A stretch of 64,000 nucleotides of DNA from assembly GCA_963989385.1 (NCBI GenBank), contig OZ022500.1, positions 110,463,842 through 110,527,841 on the forward strand, read 5' to 3'. How positions within the stretch are numbered: position 1 is the stretch's first letter; every line of letters starts with the position of its first letter. Shown in pieces: positions 24,123 to 57,753 of the stretch. The position numbers were made by a program, and so were the translations under genes. The notes under the pieces are model-generated. The model saw only the letters and a program-made list of their open reading frames with translations. It did not search any database and was not told where the DNA came from. The stretch is from Ctena decussata. Lineage: Eukaryota > Mollusca > Bivalvia > Lucinida > Lucinidae.

Positions 24123-24677
24123 AGATAGCTGGAATACATTTTTTTCAGTTAATGTGATAAGAGAGGAAAATCGTCAAAAGCGCTTGTTTCTAAATCTAAG
24201 CAATAAATTTGAACTCTGCTCTTTCAGTTTTTACAGATATAAATAAAAGCCAACTCCGGCATAACCGCAGTCTTATCAGTCTATCCTCAGCATGAAAGAT
24301 GTCTGCATCATGGATCAGCATGAAGAACATTTATGGCGAAAAAGACTGATCAGATCCCATGAAGGCACCGGCGCTGGACAGTGTGCCGGCTGCTCTGACC
24401 AGTCAGATTATGCGATGCCCTTAGGCCTATTTTTCGCGACGCCGCTCCATGATTTTTGGAAAAGCTAATGCTTTGCGCTATTGCTATATATAAACAATGC
24501 AGTACACACTCTCCAGGTATTTTCCGACAGTGTGACGTATCGTTTCTTCCGAAAATAACTCGGTATCACTAAACCACTTGAATACTGGCTTGCCGCCGAG
24601 ACGGCAAGCCAAAAACTCCTGTTGTGTTAAATTATGTAGGGGTGTTATAACACAATTGAAAAATATCCCTTCTATCT

Positions 24678-24881
24678 CACACCGTACAACCGGCTGAAGT
24701 GATGCCAGATGCCTACAGAGATAACAGATCGGCGAAATCGAAAGTAGGATTTCAGCAGGTGAGATAAAGTTGCTGGTAAAAACAGACGATAAAATCCTGG
24801 AAGAGTTTAGCCTCATATGGAAGTTGCTCAGTGCCTGTAGATTCTACAGTAGCAGTCTGGGTGGCTTTCGTACACAGATAA
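24678..24881 (+). repeat. Left arm of a 204-bp inverted duplication
   Basis: This block repeats in inverted orientation at 26699-26900 with about 93-95 percent identity by eye. It includes a 25-codon open stretch ending GTAGGATTTCAGCAG that abuts GTGAGATAAAG, a good splice-donor shape, but no host protein family is recognised. Confidence 0.8.
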
Positions 24882-25246
24882 ATGCATATTGTTGCATTTA
24901 TTAGCTTTACATCTCGCAGTAAATTTTGTTTAATAACCTTCCATGCTGGTTTAAGTTAACCCCGAGGTTACATTTTGTATGGATTAAACTCGAGGTTAGC
25001 TTAAACTTGCTTTGAGCAGTCGGCCCATGCTGTTTGAACCCTATCTGGTTAGTTATGTTTGGAATGACATCGTTTAGGGCCAGAAAAACGGTAGTTTAGT
25101 TGGAAAAAGCATGTTTTCACTACTCTGGCGTAAAACCCTGTGATTGATTAGAGTAATATTACAAAACAGGATATCATTCAAATGAACATACTAGTAAAAT
25201 GCTACTTTTAACGGTACCACAGTTAAAAAGGTAGCTTTGGTATTTT

Positions 25247-25945
25247 ATACCCCCGACATACGAAGTATGTGAGGGGGTATATAGTTTTTGTCATTCCGTC
25301 CGTTCGTCCGTGTGTTCGTTCGTCTGTCCGTTCGTCAACTTTACGTCAAAGTTTTGCGTTAAACCTTTTTGGGTTGCTCATATCTCTGTTACCACTCATC
25401 AGATTCTTTTCATATTTGTTTCATGATATCTCTATAGCATTACCTTTGACGTGAACTAGCTAAGCCCCTGAGTCAGGTCCCAGAGTGGGGCCAGGGGTCA
25501 ATAATTAGGACTTAGGCATTTTCATTATGTCAAAGTTTTGCGTTAAACCTTTCTGATTGCTCATATCTATGTAACTGCATTGAAAATTTCTTCCATATTT
25601 GGTTCATGATATCTCTACATCATTGCTTTCGTTATGGACTACCTAAGCTGCAGGGTCAGGCTCATGGGTGGGGCCAGGGGTCAATAACTAGGACTTAGCC
25701 ATATGCTGTAGGTTTTTGGCGTATAGTTCCAATATACTTCAGTGGAGCCTAATGATACATGACTAGGTTTATTTCATACTGGTTTACATCATATGGATGC
25801 TGCTGCTGTCCTAAGGTCAAGGTAACAGACTTAGAATTTTGTACATGTATGACATTTGCATTGAAGTTGTGCGTTAAAGTATGCTTTCATTAGGCGATGG
25901 CACCGGGCGGGGGTATACGTGAGCCCCTGCTCACTTGCTCTAGTT
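25247..25945 (+). repeat. ATACCCCCGACATACG dispersed repeat with GTCCGT microsatellite
   Basis: It opens with a palindrome (ATACCCCCGACATACGAAG / TATGTGAGGGGGTAT), then (CGTCCGTT)n and two ~190-bp internal direct repeats. Each internal repeat has GTCAAAGTTTTGCGTTAAAC and GGGGCCAGGGGTCAATAA. It ends GGGCGGGGGTATACGTGAGC and CACTTGCTCTAGTT. The layout (terminal palindrome, GTCCGT tract, diverged tandem middle) parallels the GCTCACCTGAGCC repeats but the sequence differs. Non-coding. Confidence 0.8.
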
Positions 25946-26698
25946 AAGGATGAATTGGCAATTTCGCAATCCCTTATTCAAGTATCGGTACCAAGCTGAC
26001 CAACAAGCCCCCCCCCCCCCACAACACACACCCACAGACACCCACACCCCTCTGCAAACGCTCACACACACATAGACAAACTCTTGCTCGGCGGCATATA
26101 AATACTATGAAACAAACAAACAAACAAAAACACACAAGAAATTTGCTTCAAAATGAGAAACAAATACAACGAAAAGATACACAGGCCAACTACCTTTCGT
26201 ATAGTTCTGCGTTCACCTCTTTCTGACAATATAGTATTTCTTCCACGAATGCGTAGCCAACTTCGATAAAGACAAACATTATTCCTTTGACATCTAGAAA
26301 AATACTTTTTACGAGTTCTCTCGGTGATTTTATGCTGTTGACACAACGAAAACATTAAAAATGCGATTTTAAGGACACATAGTTATGTATTGATACCTGC
26401 CATCAATGTCAGCCATGTCGATACAAACCAATCTGTCATCCCAGCTATCCACCTAAAATTGCATCTGTTGACAAAGGCAACCATTTTTTTGCTACCCACC
26501 CTCTTTGAACGCGTGTATTTTCATTATAAAACTAAACTGTGCATCAAAAATTGGCAGAAATATTGCTAATTAAATGAGGTTTCATTGTACGCAAGCAAAC
26601 AGATTAGTCACTATCTCAGATTCATTTAATGGGAGCCGAAATGCAGATTTTGTGTTGTTTTCTGAAAATGTTCCCCTTTCAAGCCCTGCCATAGCCTT
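25946..26698. other. Spacer with short simple repeats
   Basis: C-run at 26009-26020, CACACA tracts near 26020-26080, (AAAC)n near 26110-26130. No gene recognised. Confidence 0.4.
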
Positions 26699-26900
26699 AT
26701 CTGTGTATTAAAGCCACCCGGACAGGCACTGTAGAATCTACAGGCACTGAGCAACTTCCATATGAGGCTAAACTCTTCCAGGATTTTATCGTCTGTTTTT
26801 ACCGGTAACTTTATCTCACCTGCTGAAATCCTACTTTCGATTTCGCCCATCTGTTATCTCTGTAGGCATCTGGCATCACTTCAGCCGGTTGTACGGTGTG
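26699..26900 (-). repeat. Right arm of the 204-bp inverted duplication
   Basis: Reverse complement of 24678-24881. The shared open stretch and GTGAGAT donor-like end are conserved; the flanks differ. Confidence 0.8.
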
Positions 26901-27189
26901 TATCTATCCATGTCAAAATATTTACGAAATTAATTCTTTAAGGGCAGATAACCTATCCAGACTTACAGGAGGGTCTTACGACTGTAACGAATCAGGTGCG
27001 AAGTATCGGGTCATATGATATTATTTTATAGGGGTGTTCCTCCGAGGCTTTCTGTCAACCTCCTTAGCTTCATTAATTTAACTACATAAACAGTTGGGCC
27101 TGTTAAACTCTCAGAGGAAACCTTTATGGCATTTTAACGATATTTATCGAGCCGCCCTCAGGCCCACCCCCTACCCCACCCCTCCCGGG

Positions 27190-27440
27190 AAAAAGCTACG
27201 GTAGCCATTGGATTAAAAGCGCCGGCCCGATGATCTGGCCGTCCCGGGTTCGATTACTGCTCTGGGGGCGGACATTTTCTCATTCGAAAACGGAATTCCG
27301 TTGCACACAGTCTTCTGTTACATGTATCACCCTTCCATCGTCCTGACTGAAATACTATTAAAAAGGACGTAAAATCACGTGACATCCCCAATAAAAAGTT
27401 CCAAACAGACCCAACCCGCACCTACTGCAGTCTCAGTAGT
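27190..27440 (+). mobile_element. tRNA-derived SINE, family 2, diverged
   Basis: Head AAGCTACGGTAGCCATTGG, GATGATCTGGCCGTCCCGGG, TTCGATTACTGCTC (boxes degenerate). Body GTTGCACACAGTCTTCTGTT, CCATCGTCCTGACTGAAATA and TTAAAAAGGACGTAAAATCA. The ending CCAACCCGCACCTACTGCAG also occurs near 8325. Confidence 0.75.
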
Positions 27441-28639
27441 CCCGTACCTATTTAAAGTCCCCGTAGCTCTATCAGTGGTATAGATTAAAACATTTTATGA
27501 GCTTCTTACTTTAATGTCGTCATTGTAAGTGACCGTGATTGGCCAACTTAAAACAAATGAAAAACCATAGAGTCTCACATAATAAGAGTTCTGTTCTGTT
27601 CTGTTTCAATTATCGTGACGACGTTCCCCAATATAAACGTATCCATACCAAAAGTGCGACAGACGCGCGTTTCTGTATTTAACTTTTTCAAAGAAAAGAG
27701 ATGATGGACAGGTCTCGGCAGGCAACGAGCATCCCTCTCCGAGTCACACTTACTGTCGCAAGTGATTTAGCGGTACGTAACCCTCGTTGCACATACCTGG
27801 CGCCTAGTGTCCGTGCGTTGGCAGCTAAAATGACCAACTATCATAAACTCGATAAAAATGATAATAATACAATGTACAGACGTTTTTCGTCGATCGACGG
27901 AAATTTAGTCTGGATGGATGTCATTTTTTTTTTCAGAAATGTTTTCCCCTACTTTCAGCCAGTTAATTGACTCAATATACGGACTACAGCCCACGTTTTA
28001 TCACCAAACGTGCTATCATAAGAATTTGCGTTCAGAAGTTTTATATGGAGAATTTGAAAACAATATAAAGTCACTGAAGACGTCCCAATACCAATAGTTT
28101 CACTATATTTTCGCTCGAGCCAACAGCCTCAGCATATTCAAACAGATACCTGCTTTGCACTTGAATATGCACTAGAAAAAAAAAGATCAACGTTTCCAAG
28201 GATAGCATGTTTTCTTTCTCAAAAATATATCATATCTGATGATTTTGCCACCACCTAAAGCAACAGTTTAGGGGGACCACTGCAGCAGGGAGGGTTGTAC
28301 ATGGGTAACGCCTGGCTACTTTAACAGACTCAGTTAAACCGAGACTGCATTTTTCATTTCTTCAATTCAATTCTTTATTCACTCTAGATTAACAAGAGGA
28401 CATGCTATCATATAAATTCAAGCTATCGATATCATGGGAATCATACATACATGTTAGAGATGGTATAGCTACTTCTAATAACTGAATTGCTATGTTATAA
28501 CACTGGGTACACAACAGATGCAGTTTCAGAACACAGACACAATACTGGTAGGAAGAAAAGGAGAGAGCTATACTTGAAACCTTTCGAAACTCGTCAAATA
28601 AAGAAATGAGTATATGGCTGCTACCCGCTGGTCACATGA
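27441..28639. other. Spacer without recognisable gene
   Basis: A LINE-tail-like ATTCAATTCTTTATTCACTC lies at 28363-28382. The (GTTCT)n at 27590-27605 is a simple repeat. An 89-codon frame at 27701 has no motif. Confidence 0.35.
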
Positions 28640-28690
28640 CGCCGAATCAACATTGAATCAACCCTGATTCAACGTCATGTGTATTCATTG
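28640..28690. mobile_element. TTGAATCAAC MITE, partial
   Basis: GCCGAATCAACATTGAATC then CCTGATTCAACGTCATGTG. Confidence 0.65.
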
Positions 28691-29180
28691 CTTCCAAAGT
28701 GTCTAACTATCCAAATTTTATTTATTTTCACTGCAGCCAGTGTTGTACCGCAGTGTGACGGCCGTAAAACGTCTCCCCGTACATCATCATAGTGCAGATA
28801 ATATTATCTGATCCAGTCATTTTGAAAATATCTAGATCTGCTTAAGCCGGTGCTAGGGGTGGGGCGATGTTGCATATTTCATTACTCGTCAGGAACAGAC
28901 TCAGTTTAACTGAGTCTGTTATTTTCATTTCGTTGGTGCACTCCTTTCTTTGAAAGGGTCTAATTATTCAGAACTTTTTTCATCTGTAGTTGTATGACAG
29001 AAAGTTCGAATGCAGGCATGGACTGCCTGGTGCGTAACAGCTAAGTTTTCCACTACAAATCCAGCTTAGGAACCAAAGTTGGCCTGAAGGTACTCTGAAA
29101 ACTCCACAGCCAGTGCAAAAACGCAGCTCATGCGCACAAGGCAGCTAGAGAAAAGGAAATGTGAAAGCAGAACATTACCC

Positions 29181-29362
29181 AGCAGGCACACAACGTTGAA
29201 TCAACACCGGACTAATGTAAATTCAGCGTCCTGTGCCCAATGGGCACTTACTATAACAGGTTTACAATGGAGGAAATATAAAAACAACGTTGAAACAACA
29301 TGGAATCAAAGTTGATTCAACGTCATGACGTTGAATCAGCGTTGCTTCTATGTTGTTTAAAA
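29181..29362. mobile_element. TTGAATCAAC MITE, two adjacent halves
   Basis: AGGCACACAACGTTGAATC at 29181, then an interruption with GTGCCCAATGGGCAC, then CAACGTTGAAACAACATGG...GTTGATTCAACGTCATGACG and GTTGAATCAGCGTTGC. Probably two insertions or a rearranged copy. Confidence 0.7.
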
Positions 29363-29620
29363 ATTTCATTGCTTGCTCCTTAGGCTGTTCATGCAAATGC
29401 AATCTCACCAAAAACGAGTGTTAAACCTCAGTAAGGTTTATGGGATCATGAGAACACCTTTTATTCGGGTCCTAAGGTTGAAAAGGCAGACACAAGTCCA
29501 AGTTTGTCATTCGGTGACGCATGCTCACACATCATACTGTCATGTTCATATACCACAAGACTGCCGCGCCTGTATCCGTTTTGATACCGCTCATTGAACA
29601 ATAGAGACTGCGAAGCAGTC

Positions 29621-29839
29621 TAGGGGAGAGTTGGGTAACTTCGGACAGGCGGGTAAATTCGGACATATCATGGCAAACAGTGAAAATCCAGATGAGACGG
29701 CTCATAATGAGCCGTCTCATCTGGATTTTCACTGTTTTTGCCAGTTATTTTTGTTTTAGTTCCAAACAACTGACATATAAAGGAAACAATGTCACTGTCC
29801 GAAATTACCCGCTGTCCGAAGTTACCCGACTCTCCCCTA
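29621..29839. mobile_element. MITE C, copy 1 (TAGGGGAGAGT ends, hairpin centre)
   Basis: Inverted ends TAGGGGAGAGTTGGGTAAC / GTTACCCGACTCTCCCCTA, with inner TTCGGACAGGCGGGTAAAT and its complement. The middle carries the short hairpin GGCAAACAGTGAAAATCC...GGATTTTCACTGTTTTTGCC with core GATGAGACGGCTCATAATGA (29670-29741). Copies lie at 32882-33099 and, split by an insertion, at 59181-60496. Confidence 0.9.
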
Positions 29840-30563
29840 CATAGTAGTCCAAGGGAAATAATCATTATTTCGCCGTTTTATTGTTGTTATATTTGTGCAC
29901 ATATTTTGCTTCGAAGGAAAAGAACTGGTGGAGTTATCATAAAACCTATGTAAGTTGCCAAACTCTGGTTCATTAAGGATACCCGTTTGTCTTTACAAAA
30001 CTGCCTTTCTGCACAAATTTACAAACATGTGAACCTGGTAGCATCGTTTTATTTTGGTTTTATATTTAGCAATTCCATTGCAAATTACCTTTCATTAAGA
30101 CATTATCACGATCCCATCGGCTGTAAATGACTGAAATATTGTTGAACAGACATAAACCGCAGGGCATTCATCCATTTATCTTTTCCCCCCACAATGACAA
30201 GTTGGTTGTAGTAGATCTATCATTCATAAACAAGTTTCATCGTTCACATATATTCAGAACATTATAATACAGAACATGCCGGTTATAAGGAAGATATTAT
30301 TAACTATAGCGCAATGTTTTGGTAGAATGTGTACAGGGAGAGCAACTCTGTCATATTAACTTTTGCCGCCCGTCTTAATATCAGCTCTTAATATAGGAGG
30401 AACATTTTTCTTTACAGCTGTACCGAAGGAAGCACACAGGAAGTCATAGAAGTTGTTTCCCTTTATGAAATGGTGAAAAAACATCACTGTGAAACCATAC
30501 ACCCTAAACGATCCGTGCTGCATTGTGCGAACGATGTATATCACAGGGTATATTTTCGCTGAG
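29840..30563. other. Spacer upstream of the amylase gene
   Basis: A degenerate SINE family-2 body (CCTTTCATTAAGACATTATC, ACTGAAATATTGTTGAACAG) may lie at 30085-30175. Otherwise nothing recognised. Confidence 0.35.
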
Positions 30564-30893
30564 ACTGACCAATATACACAGGGTATAATCGATTCCGCTA
30601 ATTTTCGCTTCCTGCAGAGACTGTACATCATATTTGGCTTCCGCCGAGACTGTCCGCGATATTTTGCTTCCTGCCGAGACTTCTGTAATGATAAATGGCT
30701 TCCTGCAGAGACTGTCCGCGTGATTCTGCTTCCTGCCGAGGCTCTCGGCAGGAAGCCAATTTTCGAGGACAGTAGTCCCTGCAGGAAGCAAGAGTTCGCG
30801 GACAGTCTCGGCGGAAGCCAAATATGATGTACAGTCTCTGCAGGAAGCGAAAACTAGCGGAATCGATTATACCCTGTGTATATTGGTCAGTTT
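30564..30893. repeat. 330-bp palindrome built of AGTCTCGGCAGGAAGC subunits
   Basis: Two ~165-bp arms meet at CCTGCCGAGGCTCTCGGCAGG (about 30738). Each arm runs from ACTGACCAATATACACAGGG through TATAATCGATTCCGC and then four or five ~30-bp degenerate subunits with GCTTCCTGC(C/A)GAGACTGT and CCGCGATATTTTG. The arms are nearly identical. A lone arm sits at 12035-12200. It ends 11 bp before the candidate amylase TATA box. Confidence 0.85.
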
Positions 30894-30903
30894 TCGCTTT
30901 TCG

Positions 30904-30911
30904 CTATATAA
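30904..30911 (+). promoter_or_regulatory. Candidate TATA box of amylase gene
   Basis: TATATAAA lies about 164 bp before the tentative start codon at 31075. The position would suit a 5' UTR of some 130 bases, but no initiator or other element confirms it, and a CTACAG at 31063-31068 could instead be a splice acceptor of an upstream leader exon. Confidence 0.3.
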
Positions 30912-31074
30912 ATTCTGTATGATCTATAGATCAAATATGCGAACATGGAATACTCTGACCAGACTGCGCGCATGCTCAGGTTCATCTGAGTCTTTACCAT
31001 TCGCACATGCAATTAGGCCCATTTTCACAAGACAGGGTTCAAATTTTCACATGCTTATCTTTCCTACAGGAAGT

Positions 31075-54512
<23,438 letters not shown>

Positions 54513-54529
54513 TATACTAGTCAGTAATG

Positions 54530-54740
54530 GGCCTGGTTGTTCAAAGCAGTGTTGTCTTAAGGAAGTCGTTAGTCAAGGATCTATTAAGTTTTCTAGCAGA
54601 AATAAAACCAAGTGTGCTTAAATTTTTCACTGTTTTTACATAAACCTCCACTTAAACTTGCAAAGAAACATCAGCGGCTACCCAGAGACTTTTACCAGAA
54701 TGCACCTACAGAGGCTGTTTAGCCTGTTCCGGTGTTCCAG
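54530..54740 (+). mobile_element. Decayed MITE B relative holding the likely amylase poly(A) signal
   Basis: GGGCCTGGTTGTTCAAAGCA opens a diverged MITE B-like sequence 18 bp after the amylase stop. AATAAA at 54601-54606 is the first poly(A) hexamer downstream and lies inside it. Confidence 0.5.
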
Positions 54741-54912
54741 TAAGGTGAGTTATGTGAATTCTGCTGACAAAATGTGAGAAACTCCTCTCATTTTTTTTTC
54801 GGCAAAGAATGGCACTGTTTTTGATTTTGTGTACATTGGAAAATGTAACGATTGATTCGTTAACTAGCGACGTTGTAGTATTGAACGATCGGACAGAGAA
54901 CAATAAACACCA

Positions 54913-55156
54913 GGGCCCAGTTGTTCAAAGCATCGTTAGCCTAACGAGCTCGTTAAAAGGTCAACTCGTTAAGTGTTTTGTGACTTTATAGCCAAATACA
55001 CTTATATTTTATGTTGAAAATATGTGAGAAGCTTTTGCAATGCAAAAGCTTCTCACATTTTTGCAACAAAAAATATTGGCATAATTGTGATATTAACGTT
55101 TGAAATTTTAACGTCACGTTAACTAACGACGTCGTTAGTTTTGAACAACTGGGCCC
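54913..55156 (+). mobile_element. MITE B, copy 2
   Basis: Nearly identical to 32058-32300. Ends GGGCCCAGTTGTTCAAAGC and TTTGAACAACTGGGCCC. Confidence 0.92.
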
Positions 55157-55157
55157 A

Positions 55158-55400
55158 GGGCCCAGCGGTTCAAAACCAAAGACATTCTTAGTTAACATTT
55201 GTTAGAATTTCAAACGAAAATGTCTCAAATACGCTAATATTTTTGTTGAAAGAATGTGGGTAGCTTTCGCACTGCAAAAGCATCCCAGAGTTTTTCAACA
55301 AAAATATCAGTGTACTTGGTTATAAAGTCGTAAAACACTAAAAACGAGTTGGCCTTTAAACGAGCTCGTTAGGCTAACGATGCTTTGAGTAACCGGGCCC
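55158..55400 (-). mobile_element. MITE B, diverged copy, abutting copy 2
   Basis: Starts GGGCCCAGCGGTTCAAAAC one base after copy 2 ends and closes GAGTAACCGGGCCC. Inverted relative to copy 2 (the AACGAGCTCGTTAGGCTAACG part is at its right end). More diverged, so older. Confidence 0.85.
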
Positions 55401-55935
55401 TGAACAACATCGAAGTGGTAGTATGGAACAACGGGGCCATGAACAATAAACAGTGTAAAAACGATGTCGATGCCATAAGATATATTGTTAATTTTCTTAC
55501 TACATCCGTACCCCGTTGACACAATAAAAGAATGAATACATACTTTATCTTTTACTTACTTTACATTCTGCCATGTCGTAAAATTGCGTAATTTTCATAG
55601 GCACGAGTGGATTTCTATTTTGTCCGGTTTATACTTTGTTTTATTATTTTTCAGGGGCTAAAATTGACAGCCAGACAAAGAGTACACCATATATGGAACA
55701 AAACAACGAAAATGCGGTTTGATTGTTGCAATCCTGTCAGCTGCTGTCCATTTTTAACCATTAAAGCGCAAAAAAGCAGACGACAAAATTTGCGTATGCA
55801 AAATTAAAAGAAAAGGAAATGTTTCGTCCACGCTATCTCGTATTGAGAAATCAAAGCATACTGAGTAGAGGGCAAACAGTGTAGACACAAATGAGGCTCA
55901 TCATGAGCCGCCTCATTTTTATTTACGTTGTTTAA
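55401..55935. other. Spacer with one short hairpin
   Basis: A GGCAAACAGTGTAGACACAA hairpin with core ATGAGGCTCATCATGAGCC lies at 55871-55931, its right arm decayed. Otherwise nothing recognised. Confidence 0.5.
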
Positions 55936-56107
55936 GAAATAGATCAGCTCTAGCAGTGAATTGTTGAGTAATAATTCACTGTTTGGAGGTCAGTTGTAAA
56001 GTAGATCATATCACGAGCGCGGAGCGCGAGTTATATATCTACTTACATCTGACCGACAAACAGTGATTTATTACTCAACAATTTAATGCTAGAGCTGAAC
56101 TATTTCG
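55936..56107. mobile_element. 172-bp palindromic element
   Basis: GAAATAGATCAGCTCTAGCA, GAATTGTTGAGTAATAATTC and CACTGTTTGGAGGTCAG pair with CTGACCGACAAACAGTG, ATTTATTACTCAACAATT and GCTAGAGCTGAACTATTTC. The centre is GAGCGCGGAGCGCGAG. Confidence 0.85.
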
Positions 56108-56588
56108 ATTCTAACGCTCAAAAACGCCGAAAACTTATTATTTTCATTCAAACTCTCCCAACCTTCATGCCAGCGCGTTCATGCTTGGCTGTACCTAACG
56201 TAAATGTACGTTATTATGGCGATTTTTAATAGACAAAGGGACGTTACACCGTCTAACGTCTCTAAGCGTCACAAAATTACGTCAGTAATGCAAGTGACGT
56301 CAGCAATTAGATTCACGCGCCTCGAGACAGTGAATTGTTGCAGAATAAAACACGGTAGCTTTCCATTGCTTCTATAGGCGCACTGTGTTAGAATGGCAAA
56401 TTCAACTAAATTTTCATTTTCGTGCTAAACACATGTACAACCACAGTGCAAGTTTTAAAGAAATGAAGATTGACGAAGTCGCCATTTTGAAGAACAAAAA
56501 ATATATTGCTGAACATATTAATCAGTCGATTGTACCATACAAGCATATTACTTGCTTGCCAATATCATCATATACCGAGAGATGATAT
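56108..56588. other. Spacer without recognisable gene
   Basis: Several ACGTAAATGTACG/TGACGT motifs near 56195-56310, possibly a worn palindrome. No exon. Confidence 0.35.
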
Positions 56589-56824
56589 GAGCCGCGACAC
56601 GAGAAAATCAACAAAGAGGTTGTGTGCCCAGCGAAGACTCAGATCAGCCTGGGCAGCCGCCCAGTAGGACCAGACTCTTCGTTAAGTGCTCAAAGGGTAG
56701 CTAAGGGTCTAAGCTACCTCCATGTCGACAGTGAAGTCTCTGATCAGACTGGGCGGATGCCCAGGCTGATCTGAGGCTGCGCTGGGCGCACAACCACTTT
56801 GTTGGTTTTCTTGTTTCGCGGCTC
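56589..56824. mobile_element. MITE with GAGCCGCGACACGAGAAA ends and inner hairpins
   Basis: Outer arms GAGCCGCGACACGAGAAA, ATCAACAAAGAGGTTGTG, TGCCCAGCG against CGCTGGGCGCACAACCACTT, TGTTGGTTTTCTTGTTTCGC, GGCTC. Inside are two hairpins with GATCAGCCTGGGC and CAGACTGGGCGGATGCCCAG cores. Confidence 0.8.
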
Positions 56825-56949
56825 AAAATCTTATGTTTAACTTGATTTATGGATAAATTCGAAAGCTTGTGAGGTGTTCTTTTTGTTTTCCCACCATAAT
56901 ATTGAAAGCCCATAATTGAGCGGCTACACTTCAAAACCAACAAACTTGG

Positions 56950-57150
56950 CGTATGTGCCCAGCGAAGACTCCGATCAGCCTGGGCATCCACTCAGTCTGA
57001 TCAGAGTCTTCGCTCTGTTGTGCTTAAAGGGTGGTTAAGGATCTTAGCTTCCTCCATGCCGACAGCGAAGATTCTGGTCAGACTAGAAGGATGACCATAC
57101 TGATCTAAAACTTTACTGGGCGCAAATACCTCCTTGTTGCAACTGAGTGA
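56950..57150. repeat. Second, decayed copy of the TGCCCAGCGAAGACT hairpin pair
   Basis: ATGTGCCCAGCGAAGACTCC, GATCAGCCTGGGCATCC, GACAGCGAAGATTCTGGTC, CTGGGCGCAAATACCTCC in the same order as 56618-56790. Confidence 0.75.
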
Positions 57151-57265
57151 GTGAGTGAACTCGGGTTTAACGTCCCACCAACAACGAGGTCATATGGAGA
57201 CAGAACCTCGGTTTAAAGTCTCATTCAAAAGACCGGAGAAGCGGGGGATCGATCTTGCGACCCCT
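57148..57265 (-). mobile_element. tRNA-derived SINE, family 3
   Basis: Minus strand: CAGGGGTCGCAAGATCGATC (box B region), CCCGCTTCTCCGGTCTTTTG, AATGAGACTTTAAACC, then GTTGGTGGGACGTTAAACCC and an (ACTC)n tail. Confidence 0.65.
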
Positions 57266-57389
57266 GGTCTTTGTTGCAAAATATCATAGACTTATATTCC
57301 GTCGATTGTCTATCTGACAACTTGGTGGTCAATTTAGTTCAGTATTAGAACCTATGGGAATTCCCCTAATTATGGAGGCTGATTTGTGC

Positions 57390-57660
57390 TATTTTGTCTT
57401 TTCGTGTTTCGCGGCGGAAAGACGCCACGCAAAAAGACGAAATTTTGGCTTGAAAAGACAAAAACCGCCAAGCGAAAGGACGCCATTTGACCAAAAAATA
57501 AATAAAAAATAAATGGCGTCTTTCCGTTTGGCGTTTTGTTCGTCTGAAATTTCGTCTTTTCGCGTGGCGGGTTTTGCCTTTTCGCGTGACTTTTTTTTTT
57601 TTGGCTTGTCTTTTCGCATGGCGACGTTTTGTCTTTTGTTAGCCTGTTGCATGACAGCTT
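57390..57660. repeat. Quasi-palindrome of AAAAGACGCCA/TGGCGTCTTTT motifs
   Basis: At least ten short motifs (GCGGAAAGACGCCACGC, AAAAAGACGAAATTT, CGAAAGGACGCCATTTG; then AATGGCGTCTTTCCGTTTGG, CGTCTTTTCGCGTGGCG) occupy both sides of an (AAATAAAT) centre near 57500, in opposite orientation. Confidence 0.8.
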
Positions 57661-57721
57661 TTCGGCATTATGCTTATTTGTTTAATCCAGGTTTAAGAAA
57701 CTGACGTCATTTTTCACGAAA

Positions 57722-57722
57722 G

Positions 57723-57752
<30 letters not shown>
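57722..57752. repeat. Poly(A) tract
   Basis: 31 A residues. Confidence 0.95.

Positions 57753-57753
<1 letters not shown>

Noticed and set aside
29130..29315. 61-codon ORF as a gene
   Set aside because: It overlaps the TTGAATCAAC MITE and has no domain.
30489..30827. Overlapping 100+ codon frames on both strands
   Set aside because: They are products of the composite palindrome, whose ~30-bp units happen to lack stops in some frames.
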